Shown: positions 1 to 9,134 of the stretch, piece after piece
How the letters are laid out: each line of letters opens with the position of its first letter
Position numbering within the stretch: position 1 is the first letter of the stretch
Assembly: GCA_900548305.1 (NCBI GenBank)
Contig: URJZ01000007.1
Span: 7,183-71,182, forward strand
Direction of reading: 5' to 3'
Length of the DNA: 64,000 nt
Origin: an uncultured Oscillospiraceae bacterium
GTDB taxonomy: Bacteria; Bacillota; Clostridia; Oscillospirales; Acutalibacteraceae
Translations under genes and position numbers: made by a program
Notes under the pieces: model-generated
Told to the model about the DNA's origin: nothing
Database searches by the model: none
What the model saw: only the letters and a program-made list of their open reading frames with translations

Positions 1-1
1 T

Positions 2-646
2 TTTGACATTACTTTAAAAGAAAACAATGTACTGGAAGCCGGTGCAGGAGCTTCTTTAGCAACTGTTTGCGGATATGCATTACAACAGTCCTTAACAGGG
101 TTAGAATTTGCATGGGGAATTCCAGGTTCCATTGGCGGTGCGGCCTTTATGAATGCCGGGGCATACGGTGAAGAAATGAAAGATGTGGTGGTAAGTTGTA
201 CTCATATGAATCCTGATGGAACCATTGAAACTTATACTGCAGAACAATTGGACTTTGCATACAGACATAGTGTGTATCAAAATTCACATGGAATTGTATT
301 ATCTGTTACCTTTCAATTGAAAAAAGGTGATAAACAGGAAATTAAAGCGAAAATGGATGACTTAATGGGAAGACGAAAAGAGAAACAGCCGTTGGAATAT
401 CCTAGTGCAGGAAGTGTATTCAAACGTCCTGTAGGATATTTTGCAGGTACCATGATTGAGCAATGCGGATTAAAAAGTAAAACGGTTGGCGGAGCAATGG
501 TCAGTCCAAAACATGCAGGCTTTATTGTCAATACAGGTGATGCAACATGTCAAAATGTTTTGGATTTAATTTCGTTGATACAAACCACAGTGAAAGAACA
601 AACGGGTATTATGTTGGAATGTGAAATTCGCGCAATTGGCGGATAG
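2..646 (+). CDS. murB: UDP-N-acetylenolpyruvoylglucosamine reductase, C-terminal part
   Basis: Partial gene whose 5' end lies left of the window; the reading frame is open from base 2 to the stop at 646. MurB reduces UDP-GlcNAc-enolpyruvate to UDP-MurNAc with NADPH and FAD in the cytoplasm, the second committed step of peptidoglycan synthesis. Visible signatures are the FAD-domain stretch WGIPGSIGGAAFMNAGAYG and the C-terminal substrate-domain stretch YPSAGSVFKRP, which contains the catalytic Ser region, followed by GLKSKTVGGAMVS and HAGFIVN. The end of the family (CEIRAIGG here) is complete. rapZ follows after about 60 bases, so the two are probably co-transcribed. Identification is secure; only the N-terminal part is unseen. 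Confidence 0.95.
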   Translation, partial: FDITLKENNVLEAGAGASLATVCGYALQQSLTGLEFAWGIPGSIGGAAFMNAGAYGEEMKDVVVSCTHMNPDGTIETYTAEQLDFAYRHSVYQNSHGIVLSVTFQLKKGDKQEIKAKMDDLMGRRKEKQPLEYPSAGSVFKRPVGYFAGTMIEQCGLKSKTVGGAMVSPKHAGFIVNTGDATCQNVLDLISLIQTTVKEQTGIMLECEIRAIGG

Positions 647-704
647 TATCGGTTAGGATAGAATAAGGTTGAGAATACAGATTTTAAACAGAAAGGATGG
701 GAAG

Positions 705-1562
705 ATGGAATTTTTAATTGTAACGGGATTATCCGGCGCAGGTAAATCGGTTACCATTAATGCTTTGGAGGATATTGGATTTTATTGTGTGGACAATATC
801 CCGTCAAAACTGGTGGTTACCTTTTATGATTTGTGTGAGAGAGCTAAAGAAGATTTTTCACGTGTTGCGGTTGTGACAGATATTCGAGGCGGAGCGCTCT
901 CTGATAAATTTTTTGAATTTTTAGATACATTTAAAGAAAGAAACGTACCATATAAAATTTTATTTTTAGATGCAGGCGACATTGTGTTGGTACATCGATA
1001 TAAAGAAACGCGACGTCGACATCCATTGTCGGAAGCAGCATCCGGTTCTTTGGAACAGGCAGTAAAAATGGAACGGGAAATGTTAAGACCAATGCGTGAA
1101 GCTGCGGATTATATTATAGATACTTCCTATTTAGCGCCTTCTCAACTAAAACAACGTTTGTCCAATTTATTTCTGGGCAATGTTTCGGATGCGCTTACCA
1201 TTCAAATTATGTCATTTGGATTTAAAAACGGAATTCCTACAGAAGCGGACATGATGTTTGACGTCCGTTGTCTGCCAAATCCATTTTATGTGCCTGAACT
1301 GAAAAAATTAACGGGTTTGGATGAACCTGTAAAAGAATATGTCATGAAGTGGGACGAGACACAAGGGTTTATTACACGTTTTTTGGACTTAATTGATTAT
1401 ATGATTCCGCTGTTTTGCAATGAAGGAAAGAGCCAATTGGTTATTGCAATCGGTTGTACAGGCGGACAGCATCGTTCTGTGACTATTGTAGAGTTGTTAT
1501 ATAAACATTTAATTGCACAAAATAAACGAGCCAGTGTAAATCATAGAGATATTAAACGATAA
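705..1562 (+). CDS. rapZ: RNase adapter / nucleotide-binding protein RapZ (YvcJ family)
   Basis: P-loop protein of the RapZ/YvcJ family (285 aa). The Walker A motif VTGLSGAGKS starts at about residue 4, and the C-terminal domain carries the family stretch CTGGQHRSV followed by NHRDI. In E. coli RapZ binds the sRNA GlmZ and tunes glucosamine-6-phosphate synthesis; in Gram-positives YvcJ affects competence, and its exact role here is inferred only from the family. An in-frame TTG at 669 would add 12 residues. I chose ATG 705 because AAAGGATGG lies about 5-10 bases upstream and the protein then begins MEFLIVTG, as the family does. It lies between murB and whiA, but yvcK, which usually sits between rapZ and whiA, is missing. 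Confidence 0.93.
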   Translation: MEFLIVTGLSGAGKSVTINALEDIGFYCVDNIPSKLVVTFYDLCERAKEDFSRVAVVTDIRGGALSDKFFEFLDTFKERNVPYKILFLDAGDIVLVHRYKETRRRHPLSEAASGSLEQAVKMEREMLRPMREAADYIIDTSYLAPSQLKQRLSNLFLGNVSDALTIQIMSFGFKNGIPTEADMMFDVRCLPNPFYVPELKKLTGLDEPVKEYVMKWDETQGFITRFLDLIDYMIPLFCNEGKSQLVIAIGCTGGQHRSVTIVELLYKHLIAQNKRASVNHRDIKR

Positions 1563-1575
1563 GGAGAAAATTGTC

Positions 1576-2505
1576 ATGTCATTTGCAGCAGATACTAAAA
1601 GTGAGCTTTGCAAACAAGTTTGCCTATATGACTGTTGTGCTAAAGCAGAATGTTACGGCATTTTATTGTTTGCAAAGCAGTTCTCATCTAGAAGTATTGC
1701 TTTTAGCACCGAACATAGAGAAACTGCTTTGCGCTTGGCGAATTTGATTACTGAGCAGACACAGGCGGTTGTAGATATCTCTGCAAAAATGACAAGACGA
1801 AATGGGCATCCCGTTACCAGCACTGTAACTGTACCCGATGAAGACCAAAGATTGGAGATACTACAGTACTTTGGTCACACAGGCAAAGAGGTTACGCTGA
1901 GAATCAATCATGATATGATAAAATGGGAATGTTGTATGGCTGCATTTTTGCGTGGAGTTTTTTTATCTTGCGGTACTATAACCAATCCTGAGAAAGAATA
2001 TCATGTGGAATTTGTAGTCCCTTATATGAATTTGGCAAATGATTTGCAGGATTTGCTTAAAAATATACAAGAGCTGGAATTACAGCCGGCTGTTACCAAC
2101 CGAAAGGGTAGCTTTGTAGTATACATAAAGGGCAGCGAGGGAATTGAAAATTTACTAACATTTATGGGAGCGACCAATGCATCCATGAATTTTATGCAGG
2201 TAAAAATGTTCAAGGAAGTTCGTAACCAAGTGAACAGAAAAACCAACTTTGAAACAGCAAATATCGATAAGACCGTTTCTGCTTCTGCAAAACAAATTGC
2301 GGCAATCGAAACGATTATACATTCTGTTGGATTGCAGCAGCTTCCTGCGGATTTACAGGAGCTTGCTTCTTTGCGCTATGACAATCCGGAAATGTCATTG
2401 CGTGAGTTGGGCGAACAGCTTTCAGAGCCAATCAGCCGTTCCGGCATCAATCATCGCTTAAAGCGGATTATGGCATTTGCAGAAACCGTTGGAAAAAAGA
2501 ACTAG
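1576..2505 (+). CDS. whiA: WhiA-family DNA-binding protein
   Basis: WhiA orthologue of 309 aa, normal length. The N-terminal half has the LAGLIDADG-homing-endonuclease-like fold seen in the family (for example CCMAAFLRGVFLSCGTI near residue 116), and the C-terminal helix-turn-helix region includes LRYDNPEMSLRELGE and SRSGINHRLKR. WhiA is a sporulation transcription factor in actinomycetes. In Firmicutes it is a nucleoid-associated protein influencing cell division and chromosome segregation. It starts 13 bases after rapZ, with GGAGAA as ribosome-binding site, which argues for one operon. Its neighbourhood with murB and rapZ is the conserved one apart from the missing yvcK. Confidence 0.95.
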   Translation: MSFAADTKSELCKQVCLYDCCAKAECYGILLFAKQFSSRSIAFSTEHRETALRLANLITEQTQAVVDISAKMTRRNGHPVTSTVTVPDEDQRLEILQYFGHTGKEVTLRINHDMIKWECCMAAFLRGVFLSCGTITNPEKEYHVEFVVPYMNLANDLQDLLKNIQELELQPAVTNRKGSFVVYIKGSEGIENLLTFMGATNASMNFMQVKMFKEVRNQVNRKTNFETANIDKTVSASAKQIAAIETIIHSVGLQQLPADLQELASLRYDNPEMSLRELGEQLSEPISRSGINHRLKRIMAFAETVGKKN

Positions 2506-2551
2506 AATGATATATTTTTAATATATTGTAGATGTTGGAAAGGAGGAAGCA

Positions 2552-5500
2552 ATGTCTGGTTTTGTACATTTGCATTTGCATACAGAATATAGTTTGTTGG
2601 ATGGCGCTTGTCGTATCGATCCTTTGATGGAACATTTAAAAGATATTGGACAAACGGCAGTTGCCATTACTGACCATGGCGTTATGTATGGTGTGATTGA
2701 TTTTTACCGTGCTGCAAAAAAGCATGGAATCAAACCTATTATTGGTTGTGAAGTCTATGTGGCTCCACGCACTCGTTTTGATAAAGTGCATGAATTGGAC
2801 GGCGAACAGCATCATCTGATACTACTATGTAAGGACAACAAAGGTTATGAAAATTTAACTGCTTTGGTATCACAGGCTTGGACAGAAGGATTTTACAGCA
2901 AGCCTCGTGTGGATTTGGATTTACTTGCTGCACATAGTGAAGGACTGATTGCCTCCTCTGCCTGCTTGGCAGGCGCTATTCCAAGAGCCTGTCGACGGGG
3001 GGATTATGAAGAAGCGAAGCGGCTTGCTTTGGTGTACAATGAAATTTTTGGACAAGACAATTTTTATATTGAACTGCAGGATCACGGCATTGAGGCTCAA
3101 AGAGAAATCAATCCTATGCTAATTCGTATTTCAGAGGAAACGGGAATTCCTTTGATTGCAACGAATGACAGTCATTATATTAAAAAATCAGACAGCCAAA
3201 TGCATCACATTTTAATGTGTATCCAAACAAACCATACCGTAGAAGATGACAACCGTATGGAATTTGCTTCCGATGAATTTTATGTAAAAACGGAAGAAGA
3301 GATGAGAGCTTTGTTTCCGGAACATCCTGAAGCATTTGACAATACTGTAAAAATTGCGGAACGATGTAATGTAGAGTTTGAATTCGGAAATACAAAGCTG
3401 CCAAATTATGATACGCCAAATGGTCAGGATAATGTGGAATACTTCAGAACTAAATGTTATGAAGGACTTTACCGTCATTATGGAACTCAACCGGATCAGG
3501 CTTTAATAGACAGACTGGAATTTGAGTTAAACACCATTATTAAAATGGGATATGTGAATTACTATTTAATTGTTTTCGACTTTATCGATTATGCAAAATC
3601 TGTCGATATTCCTGTAGGGCCGGGAAGAGGCTCCGGTGCAGGCAGTTTGGCTGCTTATTGTTTGGGGATTACAGGTATTGACCCAATCCGTTACAATTTG
3701 CTGTTTGAACGTTTTTTAAATCCGGAACGTGTGAGTATGCCGGACTTTGATATTGATTTCAGCGATGAACGAAGACAGGAAATGATCGATTATGTAGTAC
3801 GCCGCTATGGTGAAGACCATGTAGCTCAGATTATTACATTTGGCACCATGGCTGCTCGTGGTTCTATTCGTGATGTTGGCAGGGTAATGGCAATCCCATA
3901 TGCAAAGGTGGATTCTGTTGCAAAGTTAGTTCCAATGGAGTTAAACATTACGTTAGACCGTGCATTGAATATTTCCCATGATTTAAAAAATTTATATGAT
4001 TCAGACCCGCAGGTAAAAGAACTGATTGACATGGCGAAAAAATTGGAAGGCATGCCCAGAAATGCTTCTACACACGCCGCGGGTGTTGTCATTACTGACC
4101 AACCGGTATGTAAATATGTGCCGCTTGCTAAAAATAATGATGCAGTTGTAACACAGTTTACCATGACAACTTTGGAAGAGTTGGGACTGCTCAAAATGGA
4201 CTTTTTGGGATTGCGCAATCTATCTATTATTCAAAATGCGGAACTACAGATTAGAAAACAAAAGTCGGATTTTTCGATTGAAACGATCCCTATGGACGAT
4301 AAAAAAACATTTGCAATGATTGCGTCCGGCGCAACAGAAGGTGTGTTCCAGTTTGAATCAGCTGGTATGAAAAGTATGATTGTGCAGTTAAAGCCTGTCA
4401 GTATTGAAGATTTAATTGCAGTTATTTCTCTATATCGCCCGGGCCCTATGGATTCTATTCCAAAATATATAGAAAATAGACATAATCCCTCTAAGGTGCG
4501 CTACAAACATCCGCTTTTGAAAGATATTTTAGATGTTACATATGGCTGCATTGTTTATCAAGAACAAGTAATGCAAATTTTTCGTACTTTGGCTGGTTAT
4601 TCTCTTGGAAGAGCAGATATTGTACGTCGTGCTATGTCAAAGAAAAAAGCGGATGTCATGGAGAAAGAACGTAAAATCTTTATTTATGGACTGCAAAATG
4701 AAGATGGAAGCTGGGAAGTAGACGGCTGTATCAATCGTGGTGTAGATGAGCAAACAGCGATATCTATTTTTCATGAAATGGAAAGCTTTGCTTCCTATGC
4801 TTTTAATAAATCCCATGCTGCTGCATACGCGGTACTTTCTTACCAGACTGCTTGGTTAAAATGCCATTATCCCAAAGAGTATATGGCGGCTTTGCTTACC
4901 AGTGTATTGGACAATGCCAATAAAGTTGCTATTTATACTGCAGAATGCAACCGTTTGGGCATTCGTGTATTGCCGCCCCATGTGAATACCAGTGAAACAG
5001 GTTTTACCGCTGTAGGAAATGATATTCGTTTTGGTTTGTTGGCAGTAAAAAATTTAGGTCGTGGATTTATCGACCGTATGATAGAAGAACGCACCAGAAA
5101 AGGGAAGTTTTCCAGCTTTTATTCTTTTTGTAAACGTATGTATGGACAAGACTTAAATCGCCGTGCGCTGGAAAGTTTGATTAAGTGCGGTGCTTTGGAT
5201 GATTTAGGTTGTAATCGCAGACAAATGTTAGCTTCCGTTACAATGATTTTGGATACACTGGAAGCGGATAAAAGAAAAAATGTAGAAGGTCAAATCGGAT
5301 TTTTTGATGTGCTTCAAACAGACGGTCCTTCGGTAGAAGAGTTTGTGCCTGAACCCATGCCGGATATCACTCAGAGTGAAAAACTGATTATGGAAAAAGA
5401 AGTAACCGGCATGTACTTGTCTGGGCATCCCATGTCAGAATATTTACCTGTGTACGACAAAATAGGGGCACGTAAAATAGGGGACATTTTGGAAGATATA

Positions 5501-6046
5501 AAAGAGCAAACAGGTATATACCATGATGGTGATACCATAACGTTACTTGGGGTATTTACTTCTGTAAAAACCAAAATAACCAAGAATAACAGCACGATGG
5601 CATTTGCTATGCTGGAGGATATTTATGGTTCTATGGAATTATTGCTATTTCCGAAGGTGTTAGCGCAATATTCACATTTGATTACAGAGGGGAATATTGT
5701 TCGTGTAGTAGGAAGATTAAGCACTTCAGAAGAACAAGATACCAAACTGATTTGTGAAGCTGTTTTTGAAGCCCCGGACAAAAACGGAGAAACAGCGCAG
5801 TTATCGAGAGAGAGAAAGAATCCTCCGGGTCTATATTTGAAGGTAAGTAACAAAGAGGATATGGCATATAAAAAAGCGATGCAATATATTGCAATATTTG
5901 ATGGTACAATGCCGTTACATATTTATTTTAAAGATGAGAAAAAGTTATTTCACGCTCCTATGTCTCAGTGTGTTGATATAAATCAACCATTGGTGAATGC
6001 GTTGAAAGATGTATTGGGCGAAGAAAATATTGCTGTAGTGAAGTGA
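2552..6046 (+). CDS. dnaE: DNA polymerase III alpha subunit (DnaE)
   Basis: Replicative-type C-family DNA polymerase of 1164 aa. The N-terminal PHP domain begins HLHTEYSLLDGACR, and the palm contains the catalytic aspartates in PDFDIDFSDERR. The GPGRGSGAGSL stretch precedes it, as in all DnaE proteins. The C-terminal part contains a helix-hairpin-helix region and an OB fold (about residues 980-1080). No exonuclease domain interrupts the PHP domain, so this is DnaE and not PolC; in Clostridia PolC normally carries the bulk synthesis and is encoded elsewhere. AAAGGAGG lies 8 bases before the ATG. pfkA follows after 45 bases, an arrangement also found in other Firmicutes. Confidence 0.97.
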   Translation: MSGFVHLHLHTEYSLLDGACRIDPLMEHLKDIGQTAVAITDHGVMYGVIDFYRAAKKHGIKPIIGCEVYVAPRTRFDKVHELDGEQHHLILLCKDNKGYENLTALVSQAWTEGFYSKPRVDLDLLAAHSEGLIASSACLAGAIPRACRRGDYEEAKRLALVYNEIFGQDNFYIELQDHGIEAQREINPMLIRISEETGIPLIATNDSHYIKKSDSQMHHILMCIQTNHTVEDDNRMEFASDEFYVKTEEEMRALFPEHPEAFDNTVKIAERCNVEFEFGNTKLPNYDTPNGQDNVEYFRTKCYEGLYRHYGTQPDQALIDRLEFELNTIIKMGYVNYYLIVFDFIDYAKSVDIPVGPGRGSGAGSLAAYCLGITGIDPIRYNLLFERFLNPERVSMPDFDIDFSDERRQEMIDYVVRRYGEDHVAQIITFGTMAARGSIRDVGRVMAIPYAKVDSVAKLVPMELNITLDRALNISHDLKNLYDSDPQVKELIDMAKKLEGMPRNASTHAAGVVITDQPVCKYVPLAKNNDAVVTQFTMTTLEELGLLKMDFLGLRNLSIIQNAELQIRKQKSDFSIETIPMDDKKTFAMIASGATEGVFQFESAGMKSMIVQLKPVSIEDLIAVISLYRPGPMDSIPKYIENRHNPSKVRYKHPLLKDILDVTYGCIVYQEQVMQIFRTLAGYSLGRADIVRRAMSKKKADVMEKERKIFIYGLQNEDGSWEVDGCINRGVDEQTAISIFHEMESFASYAFNKSHAAAYAVLSYQTAWLKCHYPKEYMAALLTSVLDNANKVAIYTAECNRLGIRVLPPHVNTSETGFTAVGNDIRFGLLAVKNLGRGFIDRMIEERTRKGKFSSFYSFCKRMYGQDLNRRALESLIKCGALDDLGCNRRQMLASVTMILDTLEADKRKNVEGQIGFFDVLQTDGPSVEEFVPEPMPDITQSEKLIMEKEVTGMYLSGHPMSEYLPVYDKIGARKIGDILEDIKEQTGIYHDGDTITLLGVFTSVKTKITKNNSTMAFAMLEDIYGSMELLLFPKVLAQYSHLITEGNIVRVVGRLSTSEEQDTKLICEAVFEAPDKNGETAQLSRERKNPPGLYLKVSNKEDMAYKKAMQYIAIFDGTMPLHIYFKDEKKLFHAPMSQCVDINQPLVNALKDVLGEENIAVVK

Positions 6047-6091
6047 ACATTCTGTTCATACGATATATCAAACAGTAAAGGATGAATGATT

Positions 6092-7060
6092 ATGGAACAA
6101 AAAACCATTGCGGTGCTAACTAGCGGTGGAGACGCACCTGGTATGAATGCAGCAGTACGTGCTGTTGTACGTACTGCGATTGCAAATAACATGCGTGTGA
6201 TGGGAGTTCGCCGTGGATATGATGGCTTGATTCATGGTGACATATTTCCCATGAATTTGAGAAGTGTTTCGGATATTATTCAAAATGGCGGAACCGCTTT
6301 ATTCACTGCAAGAAGTCCTGCTTTTATGACGGAAGAAGGAAAAAAGCAAGCCGTCGATACATGTGAAAAGTTTGATATTAATGGAATTGTTGTTATTGGT
6401 GGAGATGGTTCTTTTCGTGGAGCAAAGGCTTTATGTGAAAAGGGAATCCCTTGTGTAGCGATTCCCGGAACGATAGATAACGATATTGCTTGTACAGATT
6501 ACACTATTGGATTTGATACAGCTATGAATACAGCGGTTGAAATGGTGGATCGGTTACGCGATACAACGGAGTCACACAATCGCTGCAGTGTTGTAGAAGT
6601 CATGGGGAGAAGATGCGGAGATATTGCTTTAGAAACCGGAATTGCGGTAGGTGCTACCTGTATTTTGGTTCCAGAAATTGCTTATGATTTTGAGCGCGAT
6701 ATTCTGAGTAGAATGGAATTTACCAGTAAAACAGGAAAACATCATTTTATTGTGGTGGTTGCTGAAGGTGTAGGCCATGTATCTGACATTGCAAAGCAAA
6801 TAGAAGCACATACAGGCATCGAAACACGCCCTACAGTCTTGGGACATGTGCAGCGAGGCGGTTCACCTACCCTACGAGATCGTGTAGTAGCAAGCCAGAT
6901 GGGATATCACGCAGTAAAATTGCTGCATGAGGGAATATCCGGCAGAGTAGTTGTAATGAAGGATAATAAAATAACTGACTTAGATATGGCACAGGCACTG
7001 GAAATGAAACGTCCGTTTGATGATGAATTGTATCATATTGCAATGACAATTTCTATTTAA
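6092..7060 (+). CDS. pfkA: ATP-dependent 6-phosphofructokinase
   Basis: Phosphorylates fructose-6-phosphate with ATP in the committed glycolytic step (322 aa, the usual size of the bacterial homotetrameric enzyme). Signatures are LTSGGDAPGMNAAVRAVVR at the N-terminus, IGGDGSFRGA with the Gly typical of ATP- rather than PPi-dependent enzymes, the catalytic stretch PGTIDNDI, and MGRRCGDIA. The open frame begins at ATG 6086, but AAAGGA at 6077-6082 is only 3 bases from it and 9 bases from ATG 6092, so the latter is chosen. It is downstream of dnaE and followed by an intrinsic terminator at 7146, which probably ends the murB-pfkA transcription unit. Confidence 0.96.
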   Translation: MEQKTIAVLTSGGDAPGMNAAVRAVVRTAIANNMRVMGVRRGYDGLIHGDIFPMNLRSVSDIIQNGGTALFTARSPAFMTEEGKKQAVDTCEKFDINGIVVIGGDGSFRGAKALCEKGIPCVAIPGTIDNDIACTDYTIGFDTAMNTAVEMVDRLRDTTESHNRCSVVEVMGRRCGDIALETGIAVGATCILVPEIAYDFERDILSRMEFTSKTGKHHFIVVVAEGVGHVSDIAKQIEAHTGIETRPTVLGHVQRGGSPTLRDRVVASQMGYHAVKLLHEGISGRVVVMKDNKITDLDMAQALEMKRPFDDELYHIAMTISI

Positions 7061-7145
7061 TCTGCTTTCAAATATAGAATTGGTTATTTATATTTAGTAT
7101 TCTATTGCAGATATCAGATTTTGTATATTCGCAATAAATCAGCCC

Positions 7146-7188
7146 AAACTCTTAGTACAGTAATACTTTGCTAAGAGTTTTTATTTTT
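7146..7188 (+). terminator. intrinsic terminator after pfkA
   Basis: The arms AAACTCTTAG and CTAAGAGTTT form a perfect 10-bp stem with a 15-base loop, followed by a T-rich tract. It separates pfkA from the exchanger gene. Confidence 0.8.
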
Positions 7189-7205
7189 AGAAAGGAGGTA
7201 CAGAG

Positions 7206-8186
7206 TTGACATATGTTTTATTAATTATAGGATTTGTATTTTTAGTAAAAGGAGCAGATTTCTTTGTGAGCGGTAGTTCTGCTATAGCTCGTTTTTTCAA
7301 AATTCCGAGTTTTATCATTGGGTTGACAATTGTTGCGTTTGGAACAAGTGCTCCTGAGGCAGCAGTTAGTATTACAGCAGCCTTCAAAGGTCAAAATGAC
7401 ATTGCATTAGGTAACGTTGTTGGATCAAATATATTTAACTTGCTTGTGGTGGTTGGTGTTTGTGCTTTAATAAAACCAATTGGTGTGAAAACATCTATTT
7501 TAGCAAAAGAATTTCCATTCTCCATTCTAGCTACGGTTGCATTACTGTTAATGGGTCTGGATGTATTTTTTGGCGGTGGAGATTCGAATATATTGTCCCG
7601 TAATGAAGGATGGGTATTAATTCTATTTTTTTGTATTTTTGTATTTATGCTGGTCACCTCTGCATTATCTGCAAGAAAGTCAGGAGAGATTGTTGATTTA
7701 GCAGATGATGCCCAGTCCGAAGAATCCTCTAAAAAGAAGCAGCCGCTTTGGAAAAGCATTCTACTGGCAGTAGTTGGTCTGGCAGGTATTATTGGGGGAG
7801 GACAGCTGGTTGTTAATTCAGCAAGAGAAATTGCCCTTTCATTTGGCATCAGTGAAAGTTTAATTGGCTTGACTATCGTTGCCATTGGAACATCTTTGCC
7901 GGAATTGGTTACCAGTATTGTGGCTGCCACAAAGGGAGAAAGCGATATTGCAATTGGTAATGTAGTCGGCTCTAATATCTTTAATATTTTATTTGTATTA
8001 GCATTGTCTGCCGCAATTCATCCAGTTTCATTTGACCTCAATGCATTGATCGATTTGGGAATTTTAATTGCAGTTTCTTTGCTTACCTATGTATTTGCGA
8101 TTGCTAAAAAAGGAGTAAATCGTATTGAGGGCGGCATTATGGTTTCATTATATATAGGATATATGGTGTATATCATATTAAGATAG
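7206..8186 (+). CDS. calcium/sodium antiporter, YrbG-type CaCA family
   Basis: Membrane exchanger of 326 aa with about ten helices arranged as two inverted halves. Each half carries the alpha-repeat signature of the Ca2+/cation antiporter superfamily: GTSAPEAAVSI with GNVVGSNIFNL in the first, and GTSLPELVTSI with GNVVGSNIFNI in the second. The acidic residues in these repeats coordinate the ion. A charged cytoplasmic loop (about residues 155-180, rich in D, E, S, K) separates the halves. The start is TTG at 7206, which has a strong AAAGGAGG 7 bases upstream; the nearby ATG is out of frame. It is monocistronic, flanked by terminators on both sides. Ion preference (Ca2+ versus other cations) cannot be read from sequence. 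Confidence 0.9.
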   Translation: MTYVLLIIGFVFLVKGADFFVSGSSAIARFFKIPSFIIGLTIVAFGTSAPEAAVSITAAFKGQNDIALGNVVGSNIFNLLVVVGVCALIKPIGVKTSILAKEFPFSILATVALLLMGLDVFFGGGDSNILSRNEGWVLILFFCIFVFMLVTSALSARKSGEIVDLADDAQSEESSKKKQPLWKSILLAVVGLAGIIGGGQLVVNSAREIALSFGISESLIGLTIVAIGTSLPELVTSIVAATKGESDIAIGNVVGSNIFNILFVLALSAAIHPVSFDLNALIDLGILIAVSLLTYVFAIAKKGVNRIEGGIMVSLYIGYMVYIILR

Positions 8187-8222
8187 AAAAGGTATCGGGT
8201 TATCCCGATACCTTTTTGTTTT
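8187..8222 (+). terminator. intrinsic terminator after the exchanger gene
   Basis: AAAGGTATCGGG pairs with CCCGATACCTTT around a short TTAT-like loop, followed by a T tract. Confidence 0.85.
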
Positions 8223-8288
8223 AAAAAGTACACTTCATAAGCATAAAATACCAAATATATGTATATGGTATTTTATGGGGGAATGTAT

Positions 8289-9026
8289 ATGAAATATTTG
8301 GTATTAACAAGACGTAGGATGCTCACCATATGTGCTTGTGTTGTAGTGTGCTGTTTAGCAGTGGTATTTTCCATAACAGGAATTCAGGCAGTACAAACTG
8401 CCTATGTACAAAAAGTACCGGTTTATTCTGTTCCAACCCCGGATAAACAAGTGGCTTTGACCTTTAATTGCGCTTGGGATATTGACCATACGGATGAATA
8501 TGTTGAAATACTGCAAAATTATCAAGTAGAAGCCACCTTTTTTGTTACAGGTGTGTGGGCAGAAAAATACACAAATGCTGTAAATCAAATTTCAGAGGCC
8601 AGTTATGAAATTGGAAATCTAGGGAATACCTATGAAAGAATTCCGCAGCTGTCTCAAGCGGATATGATGTCAAATTTAATGCAGTGTAATGAAACGTTGA
8701 AAAAAATCACATCAAAAACTCCTAAATTATTTCGTCCGCCTTATGGAGATTATAATGCTTTGTTATTGGATACTGTAAATACATTAGAAATGCAGACAGT
8801 GCAATGGGATATTGATAGCTTTGACCAGCACAATATAACAGTACAGGAGATTGCTGACAAAATTATGAAAGAAGTAAAAAGTGGCTCCATTATTCTTCTT
8901 CATAATCGTTCTGATTTAACTTTGGAGGCGCTACCTTATGTGATACAGATGCTGCAAAGTGAAGGATATGAGATTATCTCAGTCTCCCAGCTTATGAGAA
9001 ATGCGACTCAAATGCAAAGTGAATAG
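8289..9026 (+). CDS. polysaccharide deacetylase-like (CE4 fold) membrane protein, probably inactive
   Basis: NodB/CE4-fold protein of 245 aa with one N-terminal membrane helix (about residues 10-34) and the rest outside, most like the PdaB sporulation branch. The fold motifs are recognisable: VALTFNCAW, EATFFVTGVWAEKY, LFRPPYGDYN, QWDIDSFD and SIILLHN. The metal- and acid-base-binding residues are not: the first-motif Asp of TFD is Asn, and both His of the N-H-x-x-x-H motif are replaced (IGNLGNTY). The CE4 family needs Asp-His-His to bind its metal, so this is probably a pseudoenzyme, perhaps structural or glycan-binding. Start 8289 is preferred because the G-rich site at 8277-8281 is 7 bases away; ATG 8283 and upstream starts are less well placed. 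Confidence 0.8.
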   Translation: MKYLVLTRRRMLTICACVVVCCLAVVFSITGIQAVQTAYVQKVPVYSVPTPDKQVALTFNCAWDIDHTDEYVEILQNYQVEATFFVTGVWAEKYTNAVNQISEASYEIGNLGNTYERIPQLSQADMMSNLMQCNETLKKITSKTPKLFRPPYGDYNALLLDTVNTLEMQTVQWDIDSFDQHNITVQEIADKIMKEVKSGSIILLHNRSDLTLEALPYVIQMLQSEGYEIISVSQLMRNATQMQSE

Positions 9027-9030
9027 TTGA

Positions 9031-9066
9031 AAAATAGCACTGAGTGATAGTGCTATTTTTATTTTG
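9031..9066 (+). terminator. intrinsic terminator
   Basis: AAAATAGCACT and AGTGCTATTTT form a stem with loop GAGTGAT, followed by TATTTTG. Confidence 0.85.
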
Positions 9067-9134
9067 TTAGAAAAGTTTGGTACATATTTTTCTAAATTTT
9101 ATAAATAATAAAGTTTAGATTGAGAGGGGAGAAT

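Noticed and set aside
3826..4218. 130-codon antisense frame within dnaE
   Set aside because: Mirrors dnaE codons, has no ribosome-binding site, and the dnaE frame is certain.
7391..7930. 179-codon antisense frame within the exchanger gene
   Set aside because: Opposite-strand frame of a strongly conserved transporter; composition follows the codon pattern of the real gene.
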